NCBI GenBank assembly: GCA_002343985.1
Contig: DDTB01000010.1
Span: forward strand, 62,001-126,000
Direction of reading: 5' to 3'
DNA: 64,000 nt
DNA from: Chitinophagaceae bacterium UBA2375
GTDB lineage: Bacteria; Bacteroidota; Bacteroidia; Chitinophagales; Chitinophagaceae
In this document: positions 25,163 to 32,827 of the stretch, piece by piece
Numbering within the stretch: position 1 is the first letter of the stretch
Layout of the letters: each line of letters starts with the position of its first letter
Position numbers and translations under genes: made by a program
Notes under the pieces: model-generated
What the model saw: only the letters and a program-made list of their open reading frames with translations
Database searches by the model: none
What the model was told of the DNA's origin: nothing

Positions 25163-25534
25163 TTATACATGTTGGTCAATCAGGATGACATTGCCGTCCG
25201 GGTCTTTCACCACAATATGGGCAGGGCCGGTTGTTTGCGTGTCCGTTTCTGTTTCTAAGCTGATTTGATGATCTTTCAATTTTTGTTGAATGGTCCGCAC
25301 ATCATCAAAACCATTGACCGGTTGCGCGTTTTCGTCCCATCCGGGATTGAATGTGAGCATATTTTTGTCAAACATCCCCTGGAATAACCCCAGAAGGGCA
25401 TTCCCGTTTTTCATGATCAGCCATCGCTGGTTAATGTCACCGCCAAAAACGGAAAATCCCAATGCTTCGTAAAATGCTTTTGAGGCTTGAATATCGCTGA
25501 CCGCGAGCGAGATGGAGAATGCACCTAAAGTCAT
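25163..25534 (-). CDS. VOC family protein (glyoxalase/dioxygenase superfamily)
   Basis: A 123-residue two-module VOC protein: MTLGAFSISLAVSDIQASKA with FYEALGFSVFGGD, then ARRIVQQKL-like helix (VRTIQQKLKDHQI) and AHIVVKDPDGNVILIDQHV with a late metal-type acidic/His pair. The family includes glyoxalase, antibiotic-binding and ring-cleaving enzymes. Of the usual metal ligands, the first-strand His is replaced (SLAVSD), so activity cannot be predicted. It is 58 bases downstream of the PH-domain gene on the same strand. Confidence 0.85.
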   Translation of the reverse strand: MTLGAFSISLAVSDIQASKAFYEALGFSVFGGDINQRWLIMKNGNALLGLFQGMFDKNMLTFNPGWDENAQPVNGFDDVRTIQQKLKDHQISLETETDTQTTGPAHIVVKDPDGNVILIDQHV

Positions 25535-25591
25535 AAAATTTGATTTTAAAAGTTTAGTGGGTGCACAGGCCAGCCAGCTAAAAATAATGAA

Positions 25592-26014
25592 TTATTGCAT
25601 AGGTTGTTTTTTATACTTTATGCTAATTGAAGGATTTACGGATACTATTGAATCTATAAACCCTTTCTTGTCCTTTGGTGAGATGAGTACATACTTGTTT
25701 TTACCATACCTGACCTCCAGTCGGTCAAGTGAGATGGCCGGTGAACTTAATGGGTTGTTTGTTTCCCTGATTTCGCGGATATCATTGACATCAACCCTGC
25801 TGTTGAATAAAAATCCGCTTTTGATTTTGAGTTCATGCCCGTTTATTTCATAATAAGTTTGTGTAAACAAGTAGGCGATAAATCCATTGAGCAGGAGCAG
25901 GAACAGTACCACAGGCCATGTGCCTTCAGACCTGAGGAGCATGCCAATGACAAAAAGCATGACGATGGCAATGGGCAACACAATTTCCAACCCTATTTTA
26001 GAATAAAAACGCAT
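25592..26014 (-). CDS. membrane protein with bacterial PH domain
   Basis: A 140-residue protein with two N-terminal helices (LEIVLPIAIVMLFVIGMLLR; WPVVLFLLLLNGFIAYLF). A small beta domain follows: YEINGHELKIKSGFLFNSRV, then DVNDIREIRETNNPLSSPAI, RLEVRYGKNKYVLISPKDKK. This is the pattern of the bPH_4 (formerly DUF1200) group, whose function is unknown. The domain faces the cytoplasm by the positive-inside rule. It is 17 bases downstream of the group 4 glycosyltransferase gene and so probably in one transcript. Confidence 0.75.
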   Translation of the reverse strand: MRFYSKIGLEIVLPIAIVMLFVIGMLLRSEGTWPVVLFLLLLNGFIAYLFTQTYYEINGHELKIKSGFLFNSRVDVNDIREIRETNNPLSSPAISLDRLEVRYGKNKYVLISPKDKKGFIDSIVSVNPSISIKYKKQPMQ

Positions 26015-26031
26015 ACCCTAAGTTACATCAA

Positions 26032-27198
26032 TCACTGTTTATTTTGAAATGCCAGTCCTGTGATAGCCTGCACCAGGGCCGACCAACTGTATTTCTTTTT
26101 CTCTTCTTCCATAAAAGGGAGGAAATGCTCTTTCCCGGTCTCCATCATCCTGGCCATTTTATTTGACAAGTCAACAGCATTAGGCTCGGCAATCAATCCC
26201 ACGCGGCCTTCCGGGACCATAGCGGGCAAACCGCCCACATTGGTAACGATCATGGGTATGTTAAAGTGATAGGCGAGAGGGGTCACGCCACTTTGGGTGG
26301 CCTGCCGGTAAGGCTGCACCACCGCGTCCGCAGCACAGAGGTACAGGCGGACCGCGGAGTCAGGGATAAATTCCGTGCGGAGGACCAGGTTGTTGGAAAT
26401 TTGTAATGACTGTATTTGCTGTTCGTAAGCCGATTTGTCTTCATAAAATTCACCGGCTACCAGTAGTTTGATGTTTGGCCTTCGGGCTTCATCCGCTTTT
26501 TTCAGCAGGGCGGCAAACGCATCCAGCAGGATGTCAAGCCCTTTATACCGGCGGATAAACCCAAAAAACAGGAATACATAATCATCCGCGGCAATGCCCA
26601 GTGTTTTTCGGGCTTCCAACTGGCTTACCGGCTCCCCGAAATTGTCGTACAGGGGGTGAGCGATATAACGGGCAGGCTTACCCGAAAATAATGACAGGTC
26701 TTTCAGCACTTTTTCGCTCATAGTGATGAACGCGTCTACCGGCTTCACAAAATACCTCGTAAATGCCGTATCGCCGGGACGTTTTTCGTGCGGTATGATA
26801 TTGTCCGCGATGCAAACTATTTTCGTGTGCCCGTTACCGGTAGCCAATCTGAGGATGGTGCCCAGGCAGGGGCCCATGAAGGGCAGCCAGTAGCGCACAA
26901 TGATCAGGTCGGGCTTCTCCCTTTTCAGTTTCCGGCCCACCCGGAGCCAGTTCAGCGGGTTCACTGAATTGATGCAAACGCGGATATCCAGGTCTGAAGG
27001 GGCAGGTTCAGAACTGTATTGCGTTGTGCCCGGAAATAAAAACCCGGGGTATTGCAGGGAAAAAGTATAGATATTTACCGTATGCCCTTCCGACATAAAA
27101 GCCCTGGCCATCCTTTCGTTAAAACTGGCCAGACCGCCACGCAAGGGATGCGCGGGGCCGATGATGCTGATGCGTAATGATTTGTTAACCGGGTTCAT
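26032..27198 (-). CDS. glycosyltransferase family 4 protein
   Basis: A protein of about 388 residues with a GT-B fold. The N-terminal half has SIIGPAHPLRGGLASFNERM (donor/acceptor loop). The C-terminal half has FLFFGFIRRYKGLDILLDAF and the nucleotide-sugar site VVQPYRQATQSGVTPLAYHF followed by PMIVTNVGGLPAMVPEGRVG. Such retaining enzymes build cell-surface glycans. The acceptor is unknown. The start is MNPVNKSLRI at 27198, with MPMNP at 27204 as an alternative. It is preceded by a family 2 glycosyltransferase gene at 55 bases, suggesting a joint role in a surface polysaccharide or glycolipid. Confidence 0.87.
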   Translation of the reverse strand: MNPVNKSLRISIIGPAHPLRGGLASFNERMARAFMSEGHTVNIYTFSLQYPGFLFPGTTQYSSEPAPSDLDIRVCINSVNPLNWLRVGRKLKREKPDLIIVRYWLPFMGPCLGTILRLATGNGHTKIVCIADNIIPHEKRPGDTAFTRYFVKPVDAFITMSEKVLKDLSLFSGKPARYIAHPLYDNFGEPVSQLEARKTLGIAADDYVFLFFGFIRRYKGLDILLDAFAALLKKADEARRPNIKLLVAGEFYEDKSAYEQQIQSLQISNNLVLRTEFIPDSAVRLYLCAADAVVQPYRQATQSGVTPLAYHFNIPMIVTNVGGLPAMVPEGRVGLIAEPNAVDLSNKMARMMETGKEHFLPFMEEEKKKYSWSALVQAITGLAFQNKQ

Positions 27199-27253
27199 GG
27201 GCAAGTTAGGTTTGCCGGCAGCATGTGCTGTGCCGCAGCGAATCTTCTAAAGA

Positions 27254-28192
27254 TTATAGCTCCCGTTCTTCAATCAAATAACTGTTCCTTTCCGGGGCAT
27301 TGCGGGAAATCAGTTCACCGATGAATCCGGCCAGGAACAACTGCGAACCAATGATCATGGCCAGGATGGCGAAAAAGAACAATGGCCTTTGCGTCATGCC
27401 CGTTTGATCGAAAAAGAATTTGGATATGGTCAGGTACAGGAAAATTAAAAAGCCACCCATGAAAAACAGGGTGCCCCACAGCCCGAAAAAATGCATCGGC
27501 CTTTTCCCGAATTTTCCCACAAAGAAAATGGTCATCAGGTCAAGGAAACCATTGATGAAACGGCTCCACCCGAATTTGGTGACGCCGTATTTGCGCGCCC
27601 TGTGTTCAACCACTTTTTCTCCGATCCTGCGGAAGCCGGCCCATTTGGCCAGCACAGGCACATAGCGGTGCATTTCGCCATACACTTCAATGCTCTTCAC
27701 CACTTTCCGGCTGTATGATTTCAGCCCGCAATTAAAATCATGCAATTTGATTTTACTCATTGAACGGGCAGCCGCGTTGAATAATTTACTGGGCAGGTTT
27801 TTCGTGAAGGTATTGTCGTAACGTTTTTTCTTCCAACCGCTCACCAGGTCAAACTTATCATCCACAATCATGCGGTAAAGCTCAGGTATTTCGTCCGGAC
27901 TGTCCTGCATATCCGCGTCCATCGTAATCACCACATTTCCCTGGGCGGCTTTGAATCCTTCATTCAGTGCGGCGCTTTTGCCATAGTTGCGCTGGAATTT
28001 GATCCCTTTTAACCTTGGGTTGGAAGCCCTCAGCGACATGATGACTTCCCAGGAACGGTCGGTGCTGCCGTCATCCACAAAAATGACTTCGTAATCATAT
28101 CCTTCCTGTTTAACAACCCGTTCAATCCAGGCGGCCAGTTCAGGCAATGACTCATCTTCATTAAGTAATGGTATGACTATTGAAAGATCCAT
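27254..28192 (-). CDS. family 2 glycosyltransferase, polyprenyl-phosphate sugar transferase type
   Basis: About 312 residues with a GT-A domain: DLSIVIPLLNEDESLPELAA, FVDDGSTDRSWEV, ITMDADMQDSPDEIPELY (DxD), and a QRNYGKSAALN motif. Two membrane helices follow at the C-terminus (FFGLWGTLFFMGGFLIFLYL; FFAILAMIIGSQLFLAGFIG), then GELISRN. This is the arrangement of the DPM1/ArnC/GtrB group, which transfers a sugar to undecaprenyl phosphate. The methionine at 28192 (MDLSIV) is chosen because it directly precedes the first strand. It is 55 bases from a DUF4199 gene. Confidence 0.9.
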   Translation of the reverse strand: MDLSIVIPLLNEDESLPELAAWIERVVKQEGYDYEVIFVDDGSTDRSWEVIMSLRASNPRLKGIKFQRNYGKSAALNEGFKAAQGNVVITMDADMQDSPDEIPELYRMIVDDKFDLVSGWKKKRYDNTFTKNLPSKLFNAAARSMSKIKLHDFNCGLKSYSRKVVKSIEVYGEMHRYVPVLAKWAGFRRIGEKVVEHRARKYGVTKFGWSRFINGFLDLMTIFFVGKFGKRPMHFFGLWGTLFFMGGFLIFLYLTISKFFFDQTGMTQRPLFFFAILAMIIGSQLFLAGFIGELISRNAPERNSYLIEEREL

Positions 28193-28246
28193 GTGCGTAC
28201 ATTGAAATGGGTACAAGATACATTAAATGCGGAAGTTGCCATATGT

Positions 28247-28753
28247 TCAGGCATCCGCGGTATTTTTGGGGAGGTTTAACAGGATAGCGCTCAGCGCTGC
28301 CGTAATCACAGACCCGATCAGCAGGTAGCTGAATATGGCCATGGATATCAGCATGGGCGTATAATATTCTTTGGCTTTCGTGACATTTGAATCAATTTCA
28401 GCCTGCGTGTAATTGCCTGAGCCCATCATTTCCCTGCGTGTATTTTCCGCCATCTCATTTTCCATTTGAGGGTTGAGTTGCATGAAGGCCCAGGTAAAAG
28501 CCACCATCAGTAAGGTCACCACCACGAAGCACTTAAAACCATGCGAGAAATATTGCTTGAAGTTTTTTTTCTTTGAACTGTAGATCCTGAAATTATGCAG
28601 CGTCCAGGCCAGTCCGAGTATATACAACGCGTATACTATAAACTGCAGGTTGTTGTCAAAACTGCTCTTCGTTTGGTAGATCAGCAGGGAAGCGGCAATC
28701 ATGAGCCCCCCGGTGATTAAACCCTGCAGGGTGGCATTGGTGGTTTTTATCAT
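28247..28753 (-). CDS. DUF4199 domain membrane protein
   Basis: A 168-residue protein with four membrane helices. The pattern TLQGLITGGLMIAASLLIYQ, YIL..GLAWTLHNFR, FKQYFSHGFKCFVVVTLLMV and MLISMAIFSYLLIGSVITAA matches DUF4199, a family almost confined to Bacteroidota and often found beside glycosyltransferase and pyrimidine genes. Function unknown. Its ATG overlaps the stop of the dihydroorotase-like gene by four bases (ATGA-type), which indicates translational coupling. Confidence 0.88.
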   Translation of the reverse strand: MIKTTNATLQGLITGGLMIAASLLIYQTKSSFDNNLQFIVYALYILGLAWTLHNFRIYSSKKKNFKQYFSHGFKCFVVVTLLMVAFTWAFMQLNPQMENEMAENTRREMMGSGNYTQAEIDSNVTKAKEYYTPMLISMAIFSYLLIGSVITAALSAILLNLPKNTADA

Positions 28754-30009
28754 GGGTGTAAATGGACTTTTTGTTCATGAATAATGCCCAATACTTTTCC
28801 GGTTAATTGTTGGCCGATGAATGGACTGTTGGATGACCTTGACTGTATCATATCCCTGGTAAAAGTATATTGCTCCCTGGGATCAAACAGGGTCAGGCAG
28901 GCCGGTTCGCCTTCACGTATGACCGGTACCGGCAGGTTCAGGATTTCCCTTGACGCTATGGCCAGTAATTCAACGAGTTTGCCGGGGTTGCCGACTACCC
29001 GGTTGGCCACGCCAAATAGTGATTCCAATGTGGTCATGCCATGTTTGGCATATTCAAACTCGCACACTTTATCATCGCTGTGCTGTGGCATATGGTGCGA
29101 GGCGATGGCATCAACGGTTCCATCCAGCAATCCTTCCAGCAATGCGGCACGGTCATCCGCCGAACGCAGTGGGGGATAAACTTTCAGGTTGGTATCGTAA
29201 CCGGTTAAATCTTCATCTGTAAAACTGAGGTGGTACGGTGTAACCGAACAGGTCAGGTTCAAACCTTCGGATTTTGCATCCCTGATCAATTGCAGCCCTT
29301 TTCGGGTACTGATACCCGTTAGGTGGAGCGCGGAGCCGGTATAGCGCAGCAGTTCAATATCACGCGCGATCATGATTTCTTCGGCGATGGCCGGTTTGCC
29401 GGGCAATCCGAGCCGGGTACTCACAATGCCTTCATGCATCAACCCATGCGCGCTCAGGGAGCGTTCATCCGGGATTTGGATGATGGGTTTATTGATTTTC
29501 TTCACGTATTGCAGGGCTTTGGCCATCAGGGCGCCTGATTGGATGGGGAGGGTGCCATCGCTGAAAGCAACCGCACCGCTGTCGTACATGTCGTACATCT
29601 CCGCCAAATCCTTTCCTTCCGCATTCCTTGATACCGAACCAAGGGGCATAACCTGAACGGTCAGGCTGGCAGACCGGTGGTAAATATATTCAACCTGTGC
29701 TTTCTGGCTGATCGCCGGAACAGTGTTGGGAATAACGCATACATGGGTAAAACCACCAGCCGCGGCCGCAGCGGCACCCGTTTCCAGGGTTTCCTTGTGT
29801 TCCAGCCCGGGGTCACAAAAATGTGCGAACAAGTCCATCCATCCCGGGCTCACATGCAAATGGTCATGTGCAATGACGCGGGCCCCGGGGGCTTCAATGT
29901 TTTCGGCAATTTCCCGGATCATCCCATCCTCCACCAGGATATCGCGGACAAGTTGGTGATGGGGGCTGCCGGGCGACAGTATCCGGGCTTGTCTGAGGAG
30001 TATTGTCAT
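28750..30009 (-). CDS. dihydroorotase-like protein lacking the metal-binding residues
   Basis: A 419-residue amidohydrolase-fold protein that aligns end to end with class I dihydroorotases, including VSPGWMDLFAHFCDPGLEHK, LETGAAAAAAGGFTHVCVIP, LGLPGKPAIAEE and YDTNLKVYPPLR. Nearly every active-site residue is changed. HxH is FAH (61-63). The following substrate Arg is Cys (HFCDPG). HxEDxSL is IIQIPDERSL (176-185). LHxxHVST is LHLTGIST (228-235). TPHHL is TPYHL. The catalytic ATDHAPH is ASHHMPQ (302-309). It is therefore very unlikely to hydrolyse dihydroorotate. Inactive dihydroorotase homologues (pyrC-prime type) in other bacteria serve as structural partners of aspartate transcarbamoylase, so a scaffolding role is plausible. 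It heads the 16-gene directon. The start MTILLRQARI at 30009 is preferred over 30027. Confidence 0.88.
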   Translation of the reverse strand: MTILLRQARILSPGSPHHQLVRDILVEDGMIREIAENIEAPGARVIAHDHLHVSPGWMDLFAHFCDPGLEHKETLETGAAAAAAGGFTHVCVIPNTVPAISQKAQVEYIYHRSASLTVQVMPLGSVSRNAEGKDLAEMYDMYDSGAVAFSDGTLPIQSGALMAKALQYVKKINKPIIQIPDERSLSAHGLMHEGIVSTRLGLPGKPAIAEEIMIARDIELLRYTGSALHLTGISTRKGLQLIRDAKSEGLNLTCSVTPYHLSFTDEDLTGYDTNLKVYPPLRSADDRAALLEGLLDGTVDAIASHHMPQHSDDKVCEFEYAKHGMTTLESLFGVANRVVGNPGKLVELLAIASREILNLPVPVIREGEPACLTLFDPREQYTFTRDMIQSRSSNSPFIGQQLTGKVLGIIHEQKVHLHP

Positions 30010-30225
30010 GTTCAGGAGATTGGGCAAATATAAAGTTTTTGCAGATTTACCGGCTTAGCTTCTTGCCGAAGTTGAACCCTGTCTGCCAGGCTTGAGCCCG
30101 GATGCGGTTTGCCCTGAAATGACGGGTATCAGAACCGGGAATGTTTGAAATCATGCGGGGAATGCATGTCAACCCATAGCTTTATATCAGTAAATTGGGA
30201 AATATTCATCTTCAAACAGCATCTC

Positions 30226-31047
30226 ATGAAAAAAATCATCATTGCCTTTGATGGTATGCATTTTGCTGAGCCAGCCCTGCAAATGGCTGCGTCATTGCAT
30301 CAGGTATCGCCGGTGCAAGTTACCGGTGTGTTCCTGAATTCTGTGGATTACACGGCACTATGGGCCTTTCCGATCATCCCGGGTGCGCCGGGTGTTACCA
30401 TTCCCGCCGAATCAGCGGCAGATGAGGCCCTGCTGAAAGCTAATATCGCGAAGTTTGAAGATTTGTGCCGGAGGCTGGAGATACCTTATAAAGTACATGA
30501 TGATTCTGATGGTTTGGTTTTTGAGGAAGTGAAAAAGGAGAGCCGTTTTGCCGACCTGCTGCTCATTTGCAGTGAACTGTTTTACCAAAACCTCGGTAAG
30601 CAACCCAACGACTACCTGAAAACCATTTTGCAGATGGTGGAATGCCCGGTAATTATTGTACCGGATTCATCCAAAATCCCGCAATCTTTGGTTTTACTTT
30701 ATGATGGCAGTGAATCCTCGGTATTCGCAATCAAGCAATTCGCATACCAGTTCCCTGAACTCTGCAAAAAGCAAACCCGACTCTTGTATGCCGGGGAAGA
30801 ATCAGGGAATATCCCGGACCAAATTTATATTGAGGAATTGGTACTCAGGCATTACCCCAACCTCATGATTGAAACCATGCCTGCAAAGCAGGGCGCGCAT
30901 CTGCAGGAATGGATGGACGCACACGGAAACCCGTTGGTTGTGACCGGTTCCTTTGGCAGGTCGGGTATTTCGCAATTATTCAGGAAGAGTTTCCTGACAG
31001 AGTTGATCCAGCAGCACCGGACGCCCCTGTTTATCGCCCATAAATAA
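30226..31047 (+). CDS. universal stress protein, two-domain
   Basis: About 273 residues. The start is MKKIIIAFDGMHFAEPALQM at 30226; the longer frame from 30145 adds a segment unlike the family. Two Usp-type halves are visible: the first with IIIAFDG and NDYLKTILQMVECPVIIVPD, the second with SLVLLYDGSESSVFAIKQFA and VVTGSFGRSGISQLFRKSFL then ELIQQHRTPLFIAHK. The GxxGRSGxSxxF segment matches the ATP-binding Usp loop in the second half only. It probably responds to starvation or anaerobic stress, as Usp proteins do in general. The next gene, Hsp20, is on the same strand 115 bases away. Confidence 0.85.
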   Translation: MKKIIIAFDGMHFAEPALQMAASLHQVSPVQVTGVFLNSVDYTALWAFPIIPGAPGVTIPAESAADEALLKANIAKFEDLCRRLEIPYKVHDDSDGLVFEEVKKESRFADLLLICSELFYQNLGKQPNDYLKTILQMVECPVIIVPDSSKIPQSLVLLYDGSESSVFAIKQFAYQFPELCKKQTRLLYAGEESGNIPDQIYIEELVLRHYPNLMIETMPAKQGAHLQEWMDAHGNPLVVTGSFGRSGISQLFRKSFLTELIQQHRTPLFIAHK

Positions 31048-31150
31048 GGAAAAACTGATCAAATTCAGTTCAGGTATTGATCAAAATCCTGCTTTCCGGC
31101 TTTGGGGTATCATAGCTTTAACCTGTTAATTAATCTCAACTAATAAAACA

Positions 31151-31158
31151 AAGGAGGT
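31151..31158 (+). promoter_or_regulatory. strong Shine-Dalgarno sequence before Hsp20
   Basis: AAGGAGGT, a near-perfect match to the 16S rRNA 3' end, ends five bases before the ATG at 31163. Most starts in this window have no such element, as is usual in Bacteroidota. It decides the start at 31163 and excludes the overlapping GTG at 31157. Confidence 0.8.
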
Positions 31159-31162
31159 GGCT

Positions 31163-31600
31163 ATGTCAACCAAATCTTTAATTCCGGGAACAAGATTTTT
31201 CCCTTCTGTGTTTGATGATTTTTTCAAGCCTTGGAACGACTGGATGGGCGGTGATGAAAAGAGCCTTTTCTCCGTACCATCTGTGAATGTTGTTGAAAAG
31301 GAAAACCAGTTTGAATTGTCGCTTGCAGCGCCTGGTTTGAAAAAAGAAGATTTTAAGATCCAGGTAGATGGGCAAATGCTGACGATATCGTCGGAGAAAG
31401 AAGAAGAGAAAGAGGAAAAAGAAGAAAAATATACACGCAAGGAATTCAATTATTCATCTTTCAGCAGGAGTTTCAGTTTGCCGCAGGGTGCAGAGGCACA
31501 GAAAATTGAAGCGTCTTATACGGATGGGTTATTAAAAGTAGTGATTCCAAAGTCGGAAGCTGTTAAAAAAATGGCGGCGAGGCAAGTGGAAGTGAAATGA
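31163..31600 (+). CDS. Hsp20/alpha-crystallin family small heat-shock protein
   Basis: A 145-residue ATP-independent holdase. The alpha-crystallin domain (about 38-130) has PSVNVVEKENQFELSLAAPG, LKKEDFKIQVDGQMLTISSE, a Glu/Lys-rich loop (KEEEKEEKEEKYTRKEF), then FSRSFSLPQGAEAQKIEASY and DGLLKVVIPK; the GLLxVxIPK end is diagnostic. The N-terminal region (MSTKSLIPGTRFFPSVFDDF then FKPWNDWM) binds clients. The strong ribosome site suggests high expression under stress. A hairpin terminator lies after it. Confidence 0.95.
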   Translation: MSTKSLIPGTRFFPSVFDDFFKPWNDWMGGDEKSLFSVPSVNVVEKENQFELSLAAPGLKKEDFKIQVDGQMLTISSEKEEEKEEKEEKYTRKEFNYSSFSRSFSLPQGAEAQKIEASYTDGLLKVVIPKSEAVKKMAARQVEVK

Positions 31601-31630
31601 TATACCCTATTACAATCAATCAGCAATCAA

Positions 31631-31654
31631 CACCCTGTTGCCCCAATGGCGGCA
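31631..31654 (+). terminator. probable terminator after Hsp20
   Basis: An imperfect stem (ACCCTG-TGCC with GGC-GCAGGGT) and a short loop CCAAT, followed by ATTTTG. One mismatch and a weak T stretch lower the confidence. Confidence 0.5.
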
Positions 31655-31685
31655 GGGTATTTTGTGCCATCTAAACTGAATCATT

Positions 31686-32069
31686 ATGTTAGCGATATCA
31701 CTGGCTGATTTCTGCCATAAAGAAATCCGAGAATGGAATGCCAGCCTCGATCTGTACAATACTGAGCTTGTCAGTTTTCAAAACCGTTTGGCTGAAGTGG
31801 TTAAAAAGAATACCGGTGAACTGGTATTGAAACAGGTTGAACATTTTCAAAACCAGTTTGTCATTCATAAAGACAATATACAGACCTTGCAGCATGACAT
31901 CAGGATACAGGAGCAGGATATTGCCGAAGATGTGCGCAGGGATGCAATTTTGGAAGAAAAGGATATCATCGGGAACCAGTCATTTCTGCGGGATAAAGTG
32001 CATATGGCAGAGAAATTATGGGTTTCGCTGAGGCACGATTTTTATCGTTTCCTGGCAAGTATCCTTTAG
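31686..32069 (+). CDS. small helical protein of unknown function
   Basis: A 127-residue, highly helical protein without signal or membrane segments. Heptad-like leucine/valine spacing runs through LDLYNTELVSFQNRLAEVVK and QVEHFQNQFVIHKDNIQTLQ, predicting a coiled coil. It follows Hsp20 and precedes another small unknown gene, all on the same strand, so a role in stress or protein quality control is possible but unproven. Confidence 0.6.
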   Translation: MLAISLADFCHKEIREWNASLDLYNTELVSFQNRLAEVVKKNTGELVLKQVEHFQNQFVIHKDNIQTLQHDIRIQEQDIAEDVRRDAILEEKDIIGNQSFLRDKVHMAEKLWVSLRHDFYRFLASIL

Positions 32070-32120
32070 GCAAAGATTAACGTTAAGCAACATATTACAT
32101 TAACAATTAAAAATTAGTGC

Positions 32121-32534
32121 ATGCAACTCAACGCCCAGATGAAGATTTCCGACGTCAACAAAATTTTTCAATCCAGTTATCCCTACCTGAAGCTTGAATT
32201 TTTTCAGTATCAGCATGAGCCATTAAAAGGCTCCCTGGGTTCTGATGCCTATGAGCATGATACCAACTTATCCGAGTTATCAGACCGCTTACCGTCCAGC
32301 ATTGATATCAGTGCCGACAGGCAGGTGATGGATATAGAAAAAGAATTCCAGGAAAAACTGGGCATGCATGTACAGGTATTTCGTCAGTCGAACCTGGTAT
32401 GGATCGAGACATCCAAAACAGATACATGGTCATTGGCAAAGCAGAACGATTTGGGCCGTGAGCTGCACCCTTCAAACCGCGTGGATAAGCCCCTTGATGA
32501 GCGCCTGGAGGATAGCCGTATGGATGGGGAATAA
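32121..32534 (+). CDS. conserved small protein of unknown function
   Basis: A 137-residue cytoplasmic protein. It begins MQLNAQMKISDVNKIFQSSY with PYLKLEFFQY. A middle alpha/beta segment follows (IDISADRQVMDIEKEFQEKL, GMHVQVFRQSNLVWIETSKT), then a charged, disordered tail (NRVDKPLDERLEDSRMDGE). The HVQVFRxxxxxWxETxxTDxW pattern is, from memory, a recurrent feature of uncharacterised Bacteroidota proteins near universal-stress and Hsp20 genes. No enzyme motif is visible. A terminator follows at 32558. Confidence 0.6.
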   Translation: MQLNAQMKISDVNKIFQSSYPYLKLEFFQYQHEPLKGSLGSDAYEHDTNLSELSDRLPSSIDISADRQVMDIEKEFQEKLGMHVQVFRQSNLVWIETSKTDTWSLAKQNDLGRELHPSNRVDKPLDERLEDSRMDGE

Positions 32535-32557
32535 AGGAAAATACCGGTGACATTTGC

Positions 32558-32582
32558 AAGCCTCCAAAGGGGGCTTTTTTAG
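32558..32582 (+). terminator. Rho-independent terminator
   Basis: AAGCCTCC (32558-32565) pairs with GGGGGCTT (32569-32576) around a 3-base loop, with one G-T pair and a T run of 7. Confidence 0.8.
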
Positions 32583-32599
32583 TATGATACATCGTGTAA

Positions 32600-32635
32600 A
32601 AATGGAAAACCCGCCGGGCCGAAGCTCAGCGGGTT
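32600..32635 (-). terminator. terminator of the tRNA-Pro transcript
   Basis: On the minus strand AACCCGC (32635-32629) pairs with GCGGGTT (32614-32608), with an inner GGCC-containing loop, and is followed by TTCCATTTTT. It lies directly after the tRNA 3' end. Confidence 0.7.
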
Positions 32636-32636
32636 G

Positions 32637-32710
32637 TCGGGACGACTGGATTCGAACCAGCGACCACACGCCCCCCAGACGTGTGCGCTACCGGGCTGCG
32701 CTACGTCCCG
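32637..32710 (-). tRNA. tRNA-Pro (anticodon GGG)
   Basis: A 74-nt cloverleaf folds completely: the 7-bp acceptor CGGGACG/CGTCCCG with discriminator A, a D-arm GCGC/GCGC, anticodon stem CACGT/GCGTG with loop CTGGGGG (anticodon GGG), and a T-arm with GGTTCGAATCC. CCA is not encoded. It reads CCC and CCU proline codons. Confidence 0.97.
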
Positions 32711-32827
32711 AATAAGGCTGCAAATGTAAGGCAAATCAGCCATACAATAAAACATTCAGAAATGACTATTTTTGGCCATCTTATTGGGATGCCCGCGACC
32801 GGGTTTTCCATATTTTAATATGTTAAT

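Noticed and set aside
17081..30009. Mobile or acquired capsule island
   Set aside because: No integrase, transposase, tRNA junction or composition shift is visible; the genes look native.
30028..30225. Gap between the dihydroorotase-like gene and the universal stress gene
   Set aside because: No frame with coding features, hairpin or clear promoter could be supported.
31052..31085. Two TGATCAAA copies upstream of Hsp20
   Set aside because: Short and without clear symmetry or fit to a known regulator; may be chance.
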